From assembly GCA_018649725.1 (NCBI GenBank), contig JABIHH010000062.1, positions 1 through 64,000 on the forward strand: DNA of 64,000 nt, written 5' to 3'. Made by a program: the position numbers and the translations under genes. Shown here piece by piece: positions 15,673 to 24,869 of this stretch. The first letter of the stretch is position 1. Every line of letters begins with the position of its first letter. The notes under the pieces are model-generated. The model saw nothing but the letters and a program-made list of their open reading frames with translations. It was not told the origin of the DNA and did no database searches. The DNA comes from Rhodospirillaceae bacterium. GTDB taxonomy: Bacteria; Pseudomonadota; Alphaproteobacteria; Rhodospirillales; UBA2165.

Positions 15673-17556
15673 CTATTCCGCGGCGGTTTCGGCGGTGACG
15701 AGCAGTTCGTCCTCATCCAAATTTCGGGCCAGGGTTTCTTTGGCTTTTTCAGCTTCCTGTTGACGCGCCCACATGCCGGCATAGGTGCCGGCTTTCTCCA
15801 GCAGTTCAGCATGGGTGCCGCGCTCGACGATGCTGCCTTTCTCCAAGACAATTATTTCATCCGCCTCGATCACCGTTGACAGCCGGTGCGCGATGACCAG
15901 CGCAGTTCGGTCTGCGGCAACCTCGCGCAGGGATTGTTGGATCTCTTTTTCCGTATGGGTATCAAGCGCCGAGGTCGCTTCGTCAAAAATCAGAATTTCC
16001 GGGCCTTTTAAGATCGTTCGGGCAATCGCGACCCGCTGTTTCTCGCCGCCCGATAGTTTGAGACCGCGCTCACCGACCCGGGCATTATAGCCATCAGGCA
16101 ATTCGGTAATGAAATCATGGATTGAGGCGAGGCGCGCAGCCTCTTCGATCTCGCTTGGCGAGGCGCTCGGCCGCCCATAGGAAATGTTGTAATAAATGGT
16201 GTCGTTAAACAGCACCGTATCTTGCGGTACAATGCCGATGGCAGCCCGCACAGAATCCTGTTTGACCTCACGAATATCCTGCCCATCGATCAAAATACGC
16301 CCCTTGGTAACGTCGTAAAAACGATAGAGTAGGCGGGAGATGGTCGATTTTCCAGCGCCCGAGGGGCCGACGATCGCAACGGTTTGGCCCGGTTTTACGG
16401 TCAAGGAGACATCTTTGAGGATCGGGCGTTCCGGCTGATAGTGAAACGAGACATTCTCGAACGTCACTTCGCCGCCGGTTAAGGTGAGGGCAGGCGCCTC
16501 AGCATGATCTTCAATCTCGGTCTCGCGTTCCAGAAGACTGAACATTTCATCCATATCGGTGAGCGATTGCTTTATCTCGCGGTAGACAAAGCCTAAAAAA
16601 TTCAACGGCAGAAAAAGCTGGATGAGGTAGCTGTTGACCAGCACGAAATCACCCAAGGTCATGGTGCCGTTTTTGACGCCAAAGCCCGCCATGATCATCA
16701 GAGCTGTCATGCCGATGGAAATGACTGCTCCTTGACCAACATTCAACATTGATAGCGAAACTTTACTTTTGACGGCAGAAGCTTCGTAGGATCGAAGGGC
16801 CTCATCGAAACGCCCGGCTTCATGTTCTTCATTGCCGAAATATTTGACCGTCTCATAATTGAGCAGCGAGTCGATGGCCTTGGTGTTTGCTTCGCCGTCC
16901 ATTTTATTCATTTGGCGGCGATATTTAAGTCGCCAATCGGTAACCGCGATGGTCCAGAAAATATACGTACCAACGGTGACGAAGGTAACCAGGGCATACC
17001 AGACGTTAAACAGCCCCCACATAATGGCGCAGACCAAAAGTATCTCCAGTAATGTCGGCAGCACATTGAACAGCATAAAATTGAGCAGAAAATCGATGCC
17101 TTTGGTGCCACGCTCGACGGCGCGGCTTAGGCCGCCGGTCTGGCGATCCAGGTGAAAGCGCATGGCTAATTTGTGGAGATGGCGGAATGTCTTTAAGCCT
17201 GCCTCACGAATGGCCCGCTGAGCAACCTTGGCAAAGATAGCATCGCGAAATTCGCCAAAAGCTAATGACATGGTGCGCGCCAAACCATAGGCAATAAGAA
17301 TACCGACCGGCACAACGATAAGGGCCGCTGAATTGCTGGAAATAGCGTCGACGGCCAATTTATAGAGGATTGGCACGCCGACATTAATGCCCTTGGCCAC
17401 AGCAAGAAATAGGACGGCGATAACGACTCTGACTCTCATCTCGAGTGCATTTTTAGGCCAAAGATAAGGCATCAATGTCCTGAGAGTCCGCAAGTCATTA
17501 CGAGAGCCCTTCAGGCCAGATTGATCCTCAGGAGCGTCGGCGGCTAGAGAGCGCAT
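15673..17556 (-). CDS. Atm1-type ABC exporter (fused permease and ATPase)
   Basis: A half-transporter of 627 residues with an N-terminal six-helix membrane domain (about residues 30-330) and a C-terminal ATPase. The ATPase shows Walker A GPSGAGKST, signature LSGGEKQRVAIART, Walker B ILIFDEATSALD and switch AHRLST. The sequence around NYETVKYFGNEEHEAGRFDEAL and LPLNFLGFVYREIKQSLTDMDEMF is typical of the Atm1/HMT1 family, which exports glutathione-linked sulfur or metal conjugates. The ATG at 17556 is preceded by AAGGA. A longer frame begins only with TTG at 17586 and lacks a good RBS. It is a single gene, divergent from the DUF2336 gene. Confidence 0.9.
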   Translation of the reverse strand: MRSLAADAPEDQSGLKGSRNDLRTLRTLMPYLWPKNALEMRVRVVIAVLFLAVAKGINVGVPILYKLAVDAISSNSAALIVVPVGILIAYGLARTMSLAFGEFRDAIFAKVAQRAIREAGLKTFRHLHKLAMRFHLDRQTGGLSRAVERGTKGIDFLLNFMLFNVLPTLLEILLVCAIMWGLFNVWYALVTFVTVGTYIFWTIAVTDWRLKYRRQMNKMDGEANTKAIDSLLNYETVKYFGNEEHEAGRFDEALRSYEASAVKSKVSLSMLNVGQGAVISIGMTALMIMAGFGVKNGTMTLGDFVLVNSYLIQLFLPLNFLGFVYREIKQSLTDMDEMFSLLERETEIEDHAEAPALTLTGGEVTFENVSFHYQPERPILKDVSLTVKPGQTVAIVGPSGAGKSTISRLLYRFYDVTKGRILIDGQDIREVKQDSVRAAIGIVPQDTVLFNDTIYYNISYGRPSASPSEIEEAARLASIHDFITELPDGYNARVGERGLKLSGGEKQRVAIARTILKGPEILIFDEATSALDTHTEKEIQQSLREVAADRTALVIAHRLSTVIEADEIIVLEKGSIVERGTHAELLEKAGTYAGMWARQQEAEKAKETLARNLDEDELLVTAETAAE

Positions 17557-17780
17557 TGAAATCCTTATGTTTTTCCTGAAATTCAAACGGCTAAGGAGGG
17601 GGCCAAATTACCGTTTCAGATCGGTATTTTCTCCTAATCTAAGTAATTTGGGATATTGCATCACTTGGCGCAATAGGTTGCGCAAAATAAACCCTATTTT
17701 GCGGTTCTTACCTATGGAAAATTACGACTTAATTCCCATATGTATGCCTGAAACAAGATTTCTAGGAATTCAGTCGTACC

Positions 17781-19088
17781 ATGTCGGCAATATTCAATCG
17801 CATCAAAAATCTCTTTGGCCAGGGCAGTTCGGCCTTAACCTATGGCCAAGCCAAAGAACTCGCTTCTGATCAAAATCCAGAAGTACGAAAGGAGCTTGCT
17901 GAGCGGATCGATGTGAGGCCGGAGATCCTTTATTTCTTGGCTGAAGATCCAGATCCGATTGTCAGATGCGAAATTGCTAAAAATGAAGCCGCCCCCCGCC
18001 AGGCCGATGCCGTATTGGCCAAAGATGATGATATTGAAGTTAGAAGCTGTCTGGCAAATAAGATTGCCCGCCTGGCCCCTAACCTCAATTCAATGGAACG
18101 CGAAGACATCCGCCACTTGACGGTTGGAATTCTCGAGGATTTGGCTCGGGATCAAGTTCCCAAAATCAGGCAAATTCTGTCCGACACGTTAAAAGATGTC
18201 GCCGATGCGCCAGTGAGCGTCATCCGTCAATTGGCCCAAGATGATGAGCTTTTGGTTTCTGTCCCAGTACTTGAAAACTCCCCCGTTCTGACCGATGAAG
18301 ATTTACTCCATATCATCAGTAACCTGCTGGAAAGTAAGGCGTTAAGTGCGATTTCCAGACGCCATGCTGTTTCTCCTGGCGTGGCTGATGCCATTGTCGA
18401 TACGGATTCCAAAGAGGCGATAACCGTATTGCTAAATAATGAATCTGCCCAAATTAGAGAAGAGACGCTTGATTTACTGGTTGATCGATCACGCAATATC
18501 GAAATGTGGCAAGGCCCTCTGGTGCGTCGCCCGCAACTTCCAGCAAGTGTTGCTTTGCGGCTTGCGGAATTTGTCGCCGATAAATATTTGACCATCCTCG
18601 AAGGTCGCCGAGATTTGGATGCAGCAACGCTCAAGCGGGTGAAAAAAGAAGTGCATCTCCGGATTGGAAAAGCAGAACCAAATCTTGTGGAAAATGGCGG
18701 CGAAGGTGATGGCAATCCGATTCAGATTAATTCCGACAATATCGATATTGCCTTGGCGGCGGCAAAGCGTTTAAAGCGCGAGGGCAAACTTGAAGCAAAG
18801 GATATCGAATCTGCGTTAAAAACCGGCGATCGTCAGTTCGTGCGTTCGGCCTTGGCCATCAGATCTGAGTTGTCGCTGGCGGTAATCGAAAAAATTGTTA
18901 AAACCCGCAGCGCAAAGGGGGTTATGGCGATGGCTTGGAAGGCTGGCTTGCCGATGCGCTTGGCGACCGATCTACAATCTAAACTCGCCGGTATTTCAAA
19001 TGGCGATTTGATTAATCCCCGGAACGGTTTTGACTATCCGATGAATGACGAAGAACTGGCTGCTGAGCTGTCCTTTTTCACGGATTAA
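17781..19088 (+). CDS. DUF2336 HEAT-like repeat protein
   Basis: A 435-residue soluble protein made of repeated short helices, with patterns such as DQNPEVRKELAERIDVRPEILYFLAEDPDPIVRCEIAKN and DDDIEVRSCLANKIARL. These match alphaproteobacterial DUF2336 proteins with HEAT-like helices. The function of the family is not established. No signal peptide or membrane segment is seen. The gene is divergent from the ABC exporter and ends at a bidirectional terminator. Confidence 0.82.
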   Translation: MSAIFNRIKNLFGQGSSALTYGQAKELASDQNPEVRKELAERIDVRPEILYFLAEDPDPIVRCEIAKNEAAPRQADAVLAKDDDIEVRSCLANKIARLAPNLNSMEREDIRHLTVGILEDLARDQVPKIRQILSDTLKDVADAPVSVIRQLAQDDELLVSVPVLENSPVLTDEDLLHIISNLLESKALSAISRRHAVSPGVADAIVDTDSKEAITVLLNNESAQIREETLDLLVDRSRNIEMWQGPLVRRPQLPASVALRLAEFVADKYLTILEGRRDLDAATLKRVKKEVHLRIGKAEPNLVENGGEGDGNPIQINSDNIDIALAAAKRLKREGKLEAKDIESALKTGDRQFVRSALAIRSELSLAVIEKIVKTRSAKGVMAMAWKAGLPMRLATDLQSKLAGISNGDLINPRNGFDYPMNDEELAAELSFFTD

Positions 19089-19102
19089 ACACAAAAAAAA
19101 CC

Positions 19103-19138
19103 AAAAAAAACCGAGATCCAAACTGATCTCGGCTTTCT
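19103..19138. terminator. Bidirectional terminator between DUF2336 and parvulin genes
   Basis: CCGAGATC (19111-19118) pairs with GATCTCGG (19125-19132), with loop CAAACT. An A-tract on the left (T-tract for the leftward gene) and CTTTCTCT on the right allow termination of both convergent genes. Confidence 0.85.
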
Positions 19139-19154
19139 CTGATATTTCTTAATA

Positions 19155-19475
19155 CTATTCGGTGCGGTAAATCAGGTGATAACCGAAAGCCGTCTCGACG
19201 ACACCGCTGAGCGCGCCGACGTCGAGATCAAATGCAGCTTGATCAAATTCAGGGACCATAGCGCCCCGACCAAAACTACCAAGATCACCGCCCTGACGAG
19301 ACGACGGGCAATCGGAGTTTTCGCTGGCGACTTGTTCAAACGGTGTACCACCGTCGATTTGAGTTTTAAGCGCTTCAATCTGCTTCATCGCGTCTTCGGC
19401 AGAAAGTTGAGTATTTGCTTGTGGAGCGTCGGCATGGCTAACAAGAATGTGCGAAGCACGGATTTGATCTGACAT
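19155..19475 (-). CDS. Parvulin-type peptidyl-prolyl isomerase
   Basis: A 106-residue stand-alone parvulin domain that catalyses cis-trans isomerisation of prolyl bonds. Family motifs are RASHILVSH at the N-terminus, FEQVASENSDCPSSRQGGDLGSFGRGAMVPEFDQAAFDL in the middle, and TAFGYHLIYRTE at the end. There is no signal peptide, so it is cytoplasmic like PpiC/Par10, not SurA-like. It is convergent with the DUF2336 gene. Confidence 0.93.
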   Translation of the reverse strand: MSDQIRASHILVSHADAPQANTQLSAEDAMKQIEALKTQIDGGTPFEQVASENSDCPSSRQGGDLGSFGRGAMVPEFDQAAFDLDVGALSGVVETAFGYHLIYRTE

Positions 19476-19658
19476 AGTTTCTTCCCTTAGAGTTCATAGT
19501 AGAGTCGTTCGAAATGGGCGTTTCATTTAAATTTGCCCAAAATAAAGGCCTTCCATATAGGATTGGTTCCGATACATCAATGAATACTTCTTGAAACGGG
19601 CTTCACAAAGTCGCGTTTTACCTTTATTCGATAGGTTCATTTAGAGGATACTTTTTCA

Positions 19659-20621
19659 ATGAGCATCGACCCCCAAGTTCAAACCGTCATTGACGCGGTC
19701 GCCAAGGCTGAAGCCGAAGGAAGCCCGCAGGCCCATGAAATGAGCCCTGAAGATGCCCGGCAGTTCTATATCGATACGCGGGGTGCCGTGACGCCTGAGC
19801 CGCCAGAGGTTGCCTTTGCTGCCGATATCTATGTTGATGGCCCGGCGGGCCCGATCCCGATGCGTTATTACCGCCCGGCAGGGAGTGCTGAGAGCGATAT
19901 TTTGCCGGTGATGATTTATTTTCATGGTGGCGGCTGGGTTGTCGGTAACCGCAATACCCACGATGTCGTTTGCCGAGGGCTTGCCAATGAAGGCTGTTTT
20001 GCAGTCTTGAACGTCGATTATCGCCTTGCACCCGAAGCCAAGTTTCCGGCTGCGGTTGAGGATTGCTTTGCCGTTGTTGAGTGGGCACTTAAAGGGGCAG
20101 GCGGGCTCAAAATAAATCCTGAACGCATTGCCGTTGCCGGCGATAGTGCGGGCGGCACCTTATCGACGGTTTGCGCCAAAATGGCACTGGATCAGGGGAA
20201 TGCGGTGGTTTTTCAGGCTCTGATATATCCCTCTACCAATATGAATTTTACGACCCAATCACAGGCCGATTTTGGTGAAAATTATCTGCTGACCAAAGAG
20301 GCGCAGCTGTGGTATCACGCACAATATCTCAATAGTGAAGCGGACCGTGAGGATTGGCGGGCGTCGCCAATTTTGATTGAAGATCTCTCCGGCATGCCAC
20401 CGGCTTATATTATGACCGCGGGCTATGATCCTTTGCGAGATGAAGGCAAAGCCTATGCCGACCGCTTGGCAGAAGCCGGTGTGCCGGTGATCTATAAATG
20501 CCATGACGGCATGATCCACGCATTTATTACCATGGGTAAGGTGATTGATGAGACCGCTGTCGCGATCACCGAGGTTGCGCAACATACCAAAGACGCCTTC
20601 GATGCGCTGGATGCGCGTTAG
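19659..20621 (+). CDS. Alpha/beta hydrolase, hormone-sensitive-lipase (bHSL) family
   Basis: A 320-residue carboxylesterase of the HSL family. The oxyanion-hole motif HGGGW is at residues 89-93, nucleophile S163 in GDSAGG, acid D257 in YDPLRDEG, and H287 in HAF. It is cytoplasmic, with no signal peptide. A small membrane protein gene follows after 8 bases, so they probably share a transcript. The natural ester substrate cannot be told. Confidence 0.9.
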   Translation: MSIDPQVQTVIDAVAKAEAEGSPQAHEMSPEDARQFYIDTRGAVTPEPPEVAFAADIYVDGPAGPIPMRYYRPAGSAESDILPVMIYFHGGGWVVGNRNTHDVVCRGLANEGCFAVLNVDYRLAPEAKFPAAVEDCFAVVEWALKGAGGLKINPERIAVAGDSAGGTLSTVCAKMALDQGNAVVFQALIYPSTNMNFTTQSQADFGENYLLTKEAQLWYHAQYLNSEADREDWRASPILIEDLSGMPPAYIMTAGYDPLRDEGKAYADRLAEAGVPVIYKCHDGMIHAFITMGKVIDETAVAITEVAQHTKDAFDALDAR

Positions 20622-20629
20622 CGAAAATT

Positions 20630-21166
20630 ATGGTGGATCAATCGGACAAAGACTTGCCTGACGAATTTTATCAGCGCCGCGGTGGTTTCTCGATATTTGA
20701 TTTCTGGAAGCGGCCCGGCTGGCGGCTGGGCACCGGATCCGACGTCAAAGGCCCGCTCTGGTATCTCGCAGTTGTCGCCAGTTTTGCGCTTGGAATTTGG
20801 GCTGCCTGGGCAGACATCATCGGCGGTGCGGGTGCAATCCGGATTGCGATCATTTGGATCGTGGTTTCCGGCGTTGCCTTCTATTTTCTTATTCGTCTGC
20901 AACAAACGCTGCTCTGGGGCGCTGTGTTGACGGCCGCAAGTGCTGCACTAACGCTGGTCCTGCAATTGCGCTTTTGGCTGCTAAACGATACCTGGCCAGG
21001 TTGGCTCGCCCAGGAATTACCGATCCTTAGCGATATCGTCGGCGCCCAGCCAACCGGCTTGCTGGCCTGGCTCGGCAATCAATCCGCAATATTCGTGCTG
21101 CTCGGAGCCAGCATCATATGTCTGGCTCTAACCCTCATTACCAAAAACCTCCCTACCTCAAAATAA
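20630..21166 (+). CDS. Hypothetical membrane protein
   Basis: A 178-residue protein with a soluble charged N-terminus (about 40 residues, including FDFWKRPGWRLG) and four predicted helices: about 43-65, 70-90, 95-115 and 150-170. No family was recognised. It follows the HSL-type hydrolase by 8 bases and ends 24 bases before the stop of the convergent VOC gene. Confidence 0.65.
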   Translation: MVDQSDKDLPDEFYQRRGGFSIFDFWKRPGWRLGTGSDVKGPLWYLAVVASFALGIWAAWADIIGGAGAIRIAIIWIVVSGVAFYFLIRLQQTLLWGAVLTAASAALTLVLQLRFWLLNDTWPGWLAQELPILSDIVGAQPTGLLAWLGNQSAIFVLLGASIICLALTLITKNLPTSK

Positions 21167-21189
21167 GTGTACCAGGCACGTTTATTACA

Positions 21190-21726
21190 TTAGGCGTGGA
21201 TTTTCTTTTCCAGCTCGCTCGACCATTCGGAGCGGAGTTTGAAGGTGGGCTCGTCGCCAAAAAGCTCTTCGGTGGCGCGCATGATCTCGTCATTTGTCAT
21301 CGAGAGATCGAGGTCATGCAAGCAAGGCTGCTTGACGTAATAGGGGGTGTCGACAAAGACCTCGACCCGGTTGTCTTCGGGGTCGTAGCAATAGACCGAC
21401 CAAGCATTGCAATGGTTGATCTGATAAAGGCCAGTGGCCTCTTCTTCGGCCTCAAGCCGCGCCGTCATTTTACGCAGATCGCCAAGCGATGGTAGGCGAA
21501 AAGAGAGTTGCTGCACCCGTGATGGCGGGCGATCTCCCGCAGTTTCAAGCGCAATTTGATGGTGTTCGTTTGGATGACGGCTGAGGAATACAACCTCGCC
21601 GCCCCGGGCTTCACCGCCATCGGTTTCGATGAAGTGAAAAACCTCTTTATAGAACCGAGCCATGCGTTTCAGATCTTTAACAAAAATGCCAACATGGCTG
21701 AAACTGATATTGAGCTTCTCACTCAA
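21190..21726 (-). CDS. VOC (glyoxalase/bleomycin resistance) superfamily protein
   Basis: A 178-residue protein with the paired beta-alpha-beta-beta-beta vicinal oxygen chelate layout: SHVGIFVKDLKRMARFYKEVFHF at the N-terminus, HPNEHHQIALE, VQQLSFRLPSLGDLRKM, and YCYDPEDNRVEVFVDTP at the metal-binding end. It may be an extradiol-dioxygenase-like or isomerase enzyme; the reaction is not evident. The start is TTG at 21726, one base after the stop of the upstream membrane gene and preceded by GGAGAAG. It is thus coupled to the two small membrane genes upstream. Confidence 0.85.
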   Translation of the reverse strand: MSEKLNISFSHVGIFVKDLKRMARFYKEVFHFIETDGGEARGGEVVFLSRHPNEHHQIALETAGDRPPSRVQQLSFRLPSLGDLRKMTARLEAEEEATGLYQINHCNAWSVYCYDPEDNRVEVFVDTPYYVKQPCLHDLDLSMTNDEIMRATEELFGDEPTFKLRSEWSSELEKKIHA

Positions 21727-21727
21727 T

Positions 21728-21976
21728 TTACTTCTCCATGGCCTTCTTCCAGATTAAACGAATAACCCAGATCGGAATGACGACCAGGGCTCCGATCAAG
21801 ATTGGCGAGAGCGACCACTCAAAAATGCTGGCGAAAATATTCATCAGGCCATCAGCAAAGCCGCCGATGAACTCGAGCAGTTTCTGCGCATCCAGATCGA
21901 GCGCTTTTAAGAGCCAGCCGACAATCAGGGAGGCGACCAGAAGTTTGATGATTGTTTTGACCGGTGAGTTATTCAT
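21728..21976 (-). CDS. Small membrane protein, possibly DUF6460-like
   Basis: An 82-residue protein with two hydrophobic helices (about residues 8-28 and 50-75). The segment LLVASLIVGWLLKALDLDAQKLLEFI loosely resembles alphaproteobacterial DUF6460 proteins. Its ATG overlaps the stop of the upstream gene by four bases. The function is unknown. Confidence 0.6.
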   Translation of the reverse strand: MNNSPVKTIIKLLVASLIVGWLLKALDLDAQKLLEFIGGFADGLMNIFASIFEWSLSPILIGALVVIPIWVIRLIWKKAMEK

Positions 21977-22224
21977 TTGTCATTGATCGCCTTGTCGACA
22001 GCGGCCTCTATCTTGCTGTCCGTGCGGTTACCATGCACGGCAAACAGAGCATGGATGATGCTAATAATATAAAGCGGGAAGCTGATAAAGCTGCCAATGC
22101 TGAGGGTGCCAACAAAGATTGTGACGGATAGTAAAATAAGCACCAGGTTAATAATTGCCTGAATGATCTTGCCCGACATCAGGAGCGCCACAGGTGGCAA
22201 AATTATTGCAAGGATATACATCAT
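21973..22224 (-). CDS. Small membrane protein, YqaE/Pmp3-like
   Basis: An 83-residue protein with two hydrophobic helices. The N-terminal ILAIILPPVALLMSGKIIQAIINLVLILL is reminiscent of YqaE/Pmp3 proteolipids, followed by a charged tail (NRTDSKIEAAVDKAINDK). It is the first gene of a three-gene leftward unit with overlapping ends. The family match is weak. Confidence 0.55.
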   Translation of the reverse strand: MMYILAIILPPVALLMSGKIIQAIINLVLILLSVTIFVGTLSIGSFISFPLYIISIIHALFAVHGNRTDSKIEAAVDKAINDK

Positions 22225-22302
22225 ATCTAAATGTCCAGTCTGGTTGTTGTCATGAACCTATTAAACGGAATTGAAGGGGGGGATGGCAAGGCTATTTGCA
22301 GC

Positions 22303-23853
22303 CTACTCCCACTCAATTGTGCCGGGCGGCTTCGACGTCACGTCATAGACGACGCGGTTGATGCCCCGGACTTCATTGATGATGCGGTTGGTGACGCGGC
22401 CTAAGAAAGCCATCTCGAAAGGGTAGAAGTCTGCTGTCATGCCGTCGGTGGAATTGACGGCCCGAAGGGCGCAGACGAAATCATAGGTGCGGGCATCGCC
22501 CATGACGCCGACGGTTTGCACAGGCAGAAGTACGGCGAAGGCCTGCCAAATCTCGTCATAGAGACCGGCTTTTCTGATCTCATCCAGATAGATCGCATCG
22601 GCGCGCTGCAGGATATCGATTTTGTCCCGTGTGATGCCGCCGGGTAAGCGAATGGCAAGGCCGGGGCCGGGGAAGGGGTGGCGGCCAACGAATTGCTCCG
22701 GCAGGCCAAGCTCACGGCCAAGGGCACGGACTTCGTCTTTGAACAGTTCGCGGAGCGGCTCGACCAGATCCATATTCATCCGTTCCGGCAGGCCACCGAC
22801 ATTGTGGTGTGATTTGATGGTCACGCTGGGCCCGCCAGCAAAGGAAACGCTTTCGATGACATCCGGGTAGAGCGTGCCTTGGGCGAGGAAATCCGCGCCG
22901 CCGATCTTATTGGCTTCTTCTTCAAAAACATCAATAAAAGTCGAGCCGATGATTTTGCGCTTTTCTTCGGGATCGCTCACACCGTCGAGTTTGCCTAAGA
23001 AAAGATCGCTGGCATCAACATGGACGAGATGAAAATTATAATGATCGCGGAACAGGCTCACGACCTCGTCGGCCTCATCCATACGCATCATGCCTGTATC
23101 GACAAACACACACGTCAGCTGATCGCCGATGGCTTCGTGGAGAAGCACAGCGACGACAGACGAATCTACCCCGCCGGAAAGCCCGCAAATGACTTTGCCG
23201 TCGCCGACCTGTTCGCGGACCTTGGCAATCTCTTGCTCTTTAAACGCCGCCATGGTCCAGTCACCACCACAACCGGCAACCCGGTGGGTGAAGTTCTCCA
23301 ATAACTGTGCGCCATGCGGCGTATGGACGACTTCGGGGTGAAACTGCACGGCATAAAATTTTTTCTCATCATGAGCGATGGCAGCGTAAGGCGCATTTTC
23401 AGAGGTGCCGACGATGCGAAAGCCGTCCGGCAGCATCTCAACCCGGTCGCCATGGCTCATCCAGACCTGCTCCTCATTGCCGACATCCCAGACGCCGTGG
23501 AACAACTCGCAATCATCGGTGACTGTGACGATAGCCCGGCCAAATTCTTTCTCTTCCGAGCCCGCAACTTTGCCGCCCATCTGCTCGACCATGGTTTGCT
23601 GGCCATAGCAAATGCCCAATATTGGCAAATCCATATCAAAGATTTCATCCGGTGCCCGAGGCGTGTCGATATCGGTCACCGAGGCCGGTCCGCCGGACAA
23701 AATAATACCGTTCGGATCAAAATCGAGAATGGATTGCTGGGTCACTTTATTAAACGGATGGACCTCAGAATAAACCCCACTTTCCCGCACACGCCGGGCA
23801 ATAAGCTGGGTCACTTGAGAGCCAAAATCAATGATAAGAATACGGTCAGACAT
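22303..23853 (-). CDS. guaA: GMP synthase (glutamine-hydrolysing)
   Basis: Converts XMP to GMP. The 516 residues contain the class I glutamine amidotransferase domain (C82 in GICYGQQ, H172 and E174 in QFHPEV) and the ATP pyrophosphatase domain with SGGVDSS at 226-232. These are followed by the dimerisation domain, ending [16 protein letters not shown] as is universal for GuaA. The gene is separate from guaB (28015), with five kilobases of other genes between them. The ATG is at 23851-23853. Confidence 0.98.
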   Translation of the reverse strand: MSDRILIIDFGSQVTQLIARRVRESGVYSEVHPFNKVTQQSILDFDPNGIILSGGPASVTDIDTPRAPDEIFDMDLPILGICYGQQTMVEQMGGKVAGSEEKEFGRAIVTVTDDCELFHGVWDVGNEEQVWMSHGDRVEMLPDGFRIVGTSENAPYAAIAHDEKKFYAVQFHPEVVHTPHGAQLLENFTHRVAGCGGDWTMAAFKEQEIAKVREQVGDGKVICGLSGGVDSSVVAVLLHEAIGDQLTCVFVDTGMMRMDEADEVVSLFRDHYNFHLVHVDASDLFLGKLDGVSDPEEKRKIIGSTFIDVFEEEANKIGGADFLAQGTLYPDVIESVSFAGGPSVTIKSHHNVGGLPERMNMDLVEPLRELFKDEVRALGRELGLPEQFVGRHPFPGPGLAIRLPGGITRDKIDILQRADAIYLDEIRKAGLYDEIWQAFAVLLPVQTVGVMGDARTYDFVCALRAVNSTDGMTADFYPFEMAFLGRVTNRIINEVRGINRVVYDVTSKPPGTIEWE

Positions 23854-23924
23854 AAGCCGACTCTTACCCGAGTCGCGGCGAGATTGAAAGGGGGAAAAAT
23901 TGAGAACCCAGTCGCAATATCTCT

Positions 23925-24012
23925 GTCATCCCGGACTTGATCCGGGATCCAGTCTGTCTTTGCATCGAACTAATTTGTAGCTCCCTGGATCCCGGATCAA
24001 GTCCGGGATGAC
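23925..24012. repeat. Dispersed palindromic element with perfect 28-bp arms
   Basis: The left arm 23925-23952 (begins GTCATCCCGGACTTGATCC) and the right arm 23985-24012 are exact reverse complements around a 32-base AT-richer centre. Each arm itself contains the smaller palindrome CCCGGA...TCCGGG. It belongs to the common class of extragenic palindromic repeats in alphaproteobacteria, and further degenerate members lie at 26074 and 54016. It sits between guaA and the HxlR-type gene, where it may end or attenuate readthrough. Confidence 0.85.
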
Positions 24013-24026
24013 GGTGGGGTGGGGGC

Positions 24027-24746
24027 CTAAGCCGAAACTACCACTTCCGGGTTCGTCTGCGGTGCGGTCGCCGCATACATGTTGAGCGAGAACCATTTGG
24101 GGAAGTTTCTGACCTGCGGTAGCGAGCCTTCCAGCACGAGAGAGCCGTCCCGCGTCGCATCATCCAAGCGTCTTTTTCCCATCCAGACTTCGGTCAGGTC
24201 GCGGACATGGGCTTTGACGAAGAGATCAACCTCATGGCCCGGGTCCTTGTTGCAGAGATCGGCCTCGCCGTGGTCGAACATCAGCCACCAGCGCTTTTGC
24301 TTGGACTTGAAGCCATGTAGTTCGAACTCGACGGAGACGAGTTTGTCTTCTGGCATAAAACGACAATCGACGGTGCGGCGGATGTCCCACATCAATAGGG
24401 ATGGGTCGAGATGCTCCTCGGTGTATTCGTGATCGAGCCATTTTTGCGACCACAAGCCGAAGGCTTCGATAATCGGGCGCAGTTCCTGACCGCCTTCGGT
24501 CAGATAGTAGTCATGACCTTTGCCATTCTCGGCAGGTTGTCGCTCGACGATGCCGGCGAATTCCAATTCTCTCAGACGTGTCGACAATAAAGAAGGCGAC
24601 ATCAGCGGCAGGCCGCGTTGGAGATCGCTGAAACGGTGACTGCCGCAGAGCAATTCGCGGATCACCAAAGGCGTCCAGCGGACGGCTAATATCTCTGCCG
24701 TCATTGCGATGGGGCAAAATTGTCCATAATCAGATTTTCGCGCCAT
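24027..24746 (-). CDS. HxlR family transcriptional regulator with SCP2-like C-terminal domain
   Basis: A 239-residue regulator. Residues 8-100 form an HxlR winged helix-turn-helix: the conserved FCPIAMTAEIL with C11, RWTPLVIRELLCGSHRFSDLQRGLP, and LSTRLRELEFAGIVERQ. The C-terminal half (about 125-235) resembles the SCP2-like domain found on some long HxlR proteins, possibly a ligand-binding module for lipophilic acids or acyl-CoA. It is divergent from an acyl-CoA dehydrogenase gene with a palindrome between them, so it probably regulates that gene and itself. Confidence 0.88.
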   Translation of the reverse strand: MARKSDYGQFCPIAMTAEILAVRWTPLVIRELLCGSHRFSDLQRGLPLMSPSLLSTRLRELEFAGIVERQPAENGKGHDYYLTEGGQELRPIIEAFGLWSQKWLDHEYTEEHLDPSLLMWDIRRTVDCRFMPEDKLVSVEFELHGFKSKQKRWWLMFDHGEADLCNKDPGHEVDLFVKAHVRDLTEVWMGKRRLDDATRDGSLVLEGSLPQVRNFPKWFSLNMYAATAPQTNPEVVVSA

Positions 24747-24758
24747 AACTCTAATCCT

Positions 24759-24772
24759 TTGTTTCTAAACAA
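24759..24772. promoter_or_regulatory. 14-bp perfect palindrome in the HxlR/acyl-CoA dehydrogenase divergent promoter
   Basis: TTGTTT-CT-AAACAA lies 13 bases upstream of the HxlR start (24746). A TATACT/TATAAT box for the rightward gene follows about 30 bases further on. This is a plausible HxlR operator by position; binding is inferred. Confidence 0.55.
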
Positions 24773-24869
24773 TAAAAAACACTACATTTTTTATACTATA
24801 ATGAATCGAGGGCATTTTTCAATATCCAATCAACACATACGCGAATTTAACCTAAACTGGAGAAAAGAA

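Noticed and set aside
23314-23940. 208-residue frame on the plus strand opposite guaA
   Set aside because: It is fully antisense to a certain guaA, has no family features and is a codon-bias shadow.
23925-24012. CRISPR array
   Set aside because: There is one inverted repeat pair only, with no regular direct repeats with spacers and no cas genes.
24720-24869. 50-residue N-terminal extension of the acyl-CoA dehydrogenase
   Set aside because: It overlaps the divergent HxlR gene and its promoter palindrome; ATG 24870 has a good RBS and matches family length.
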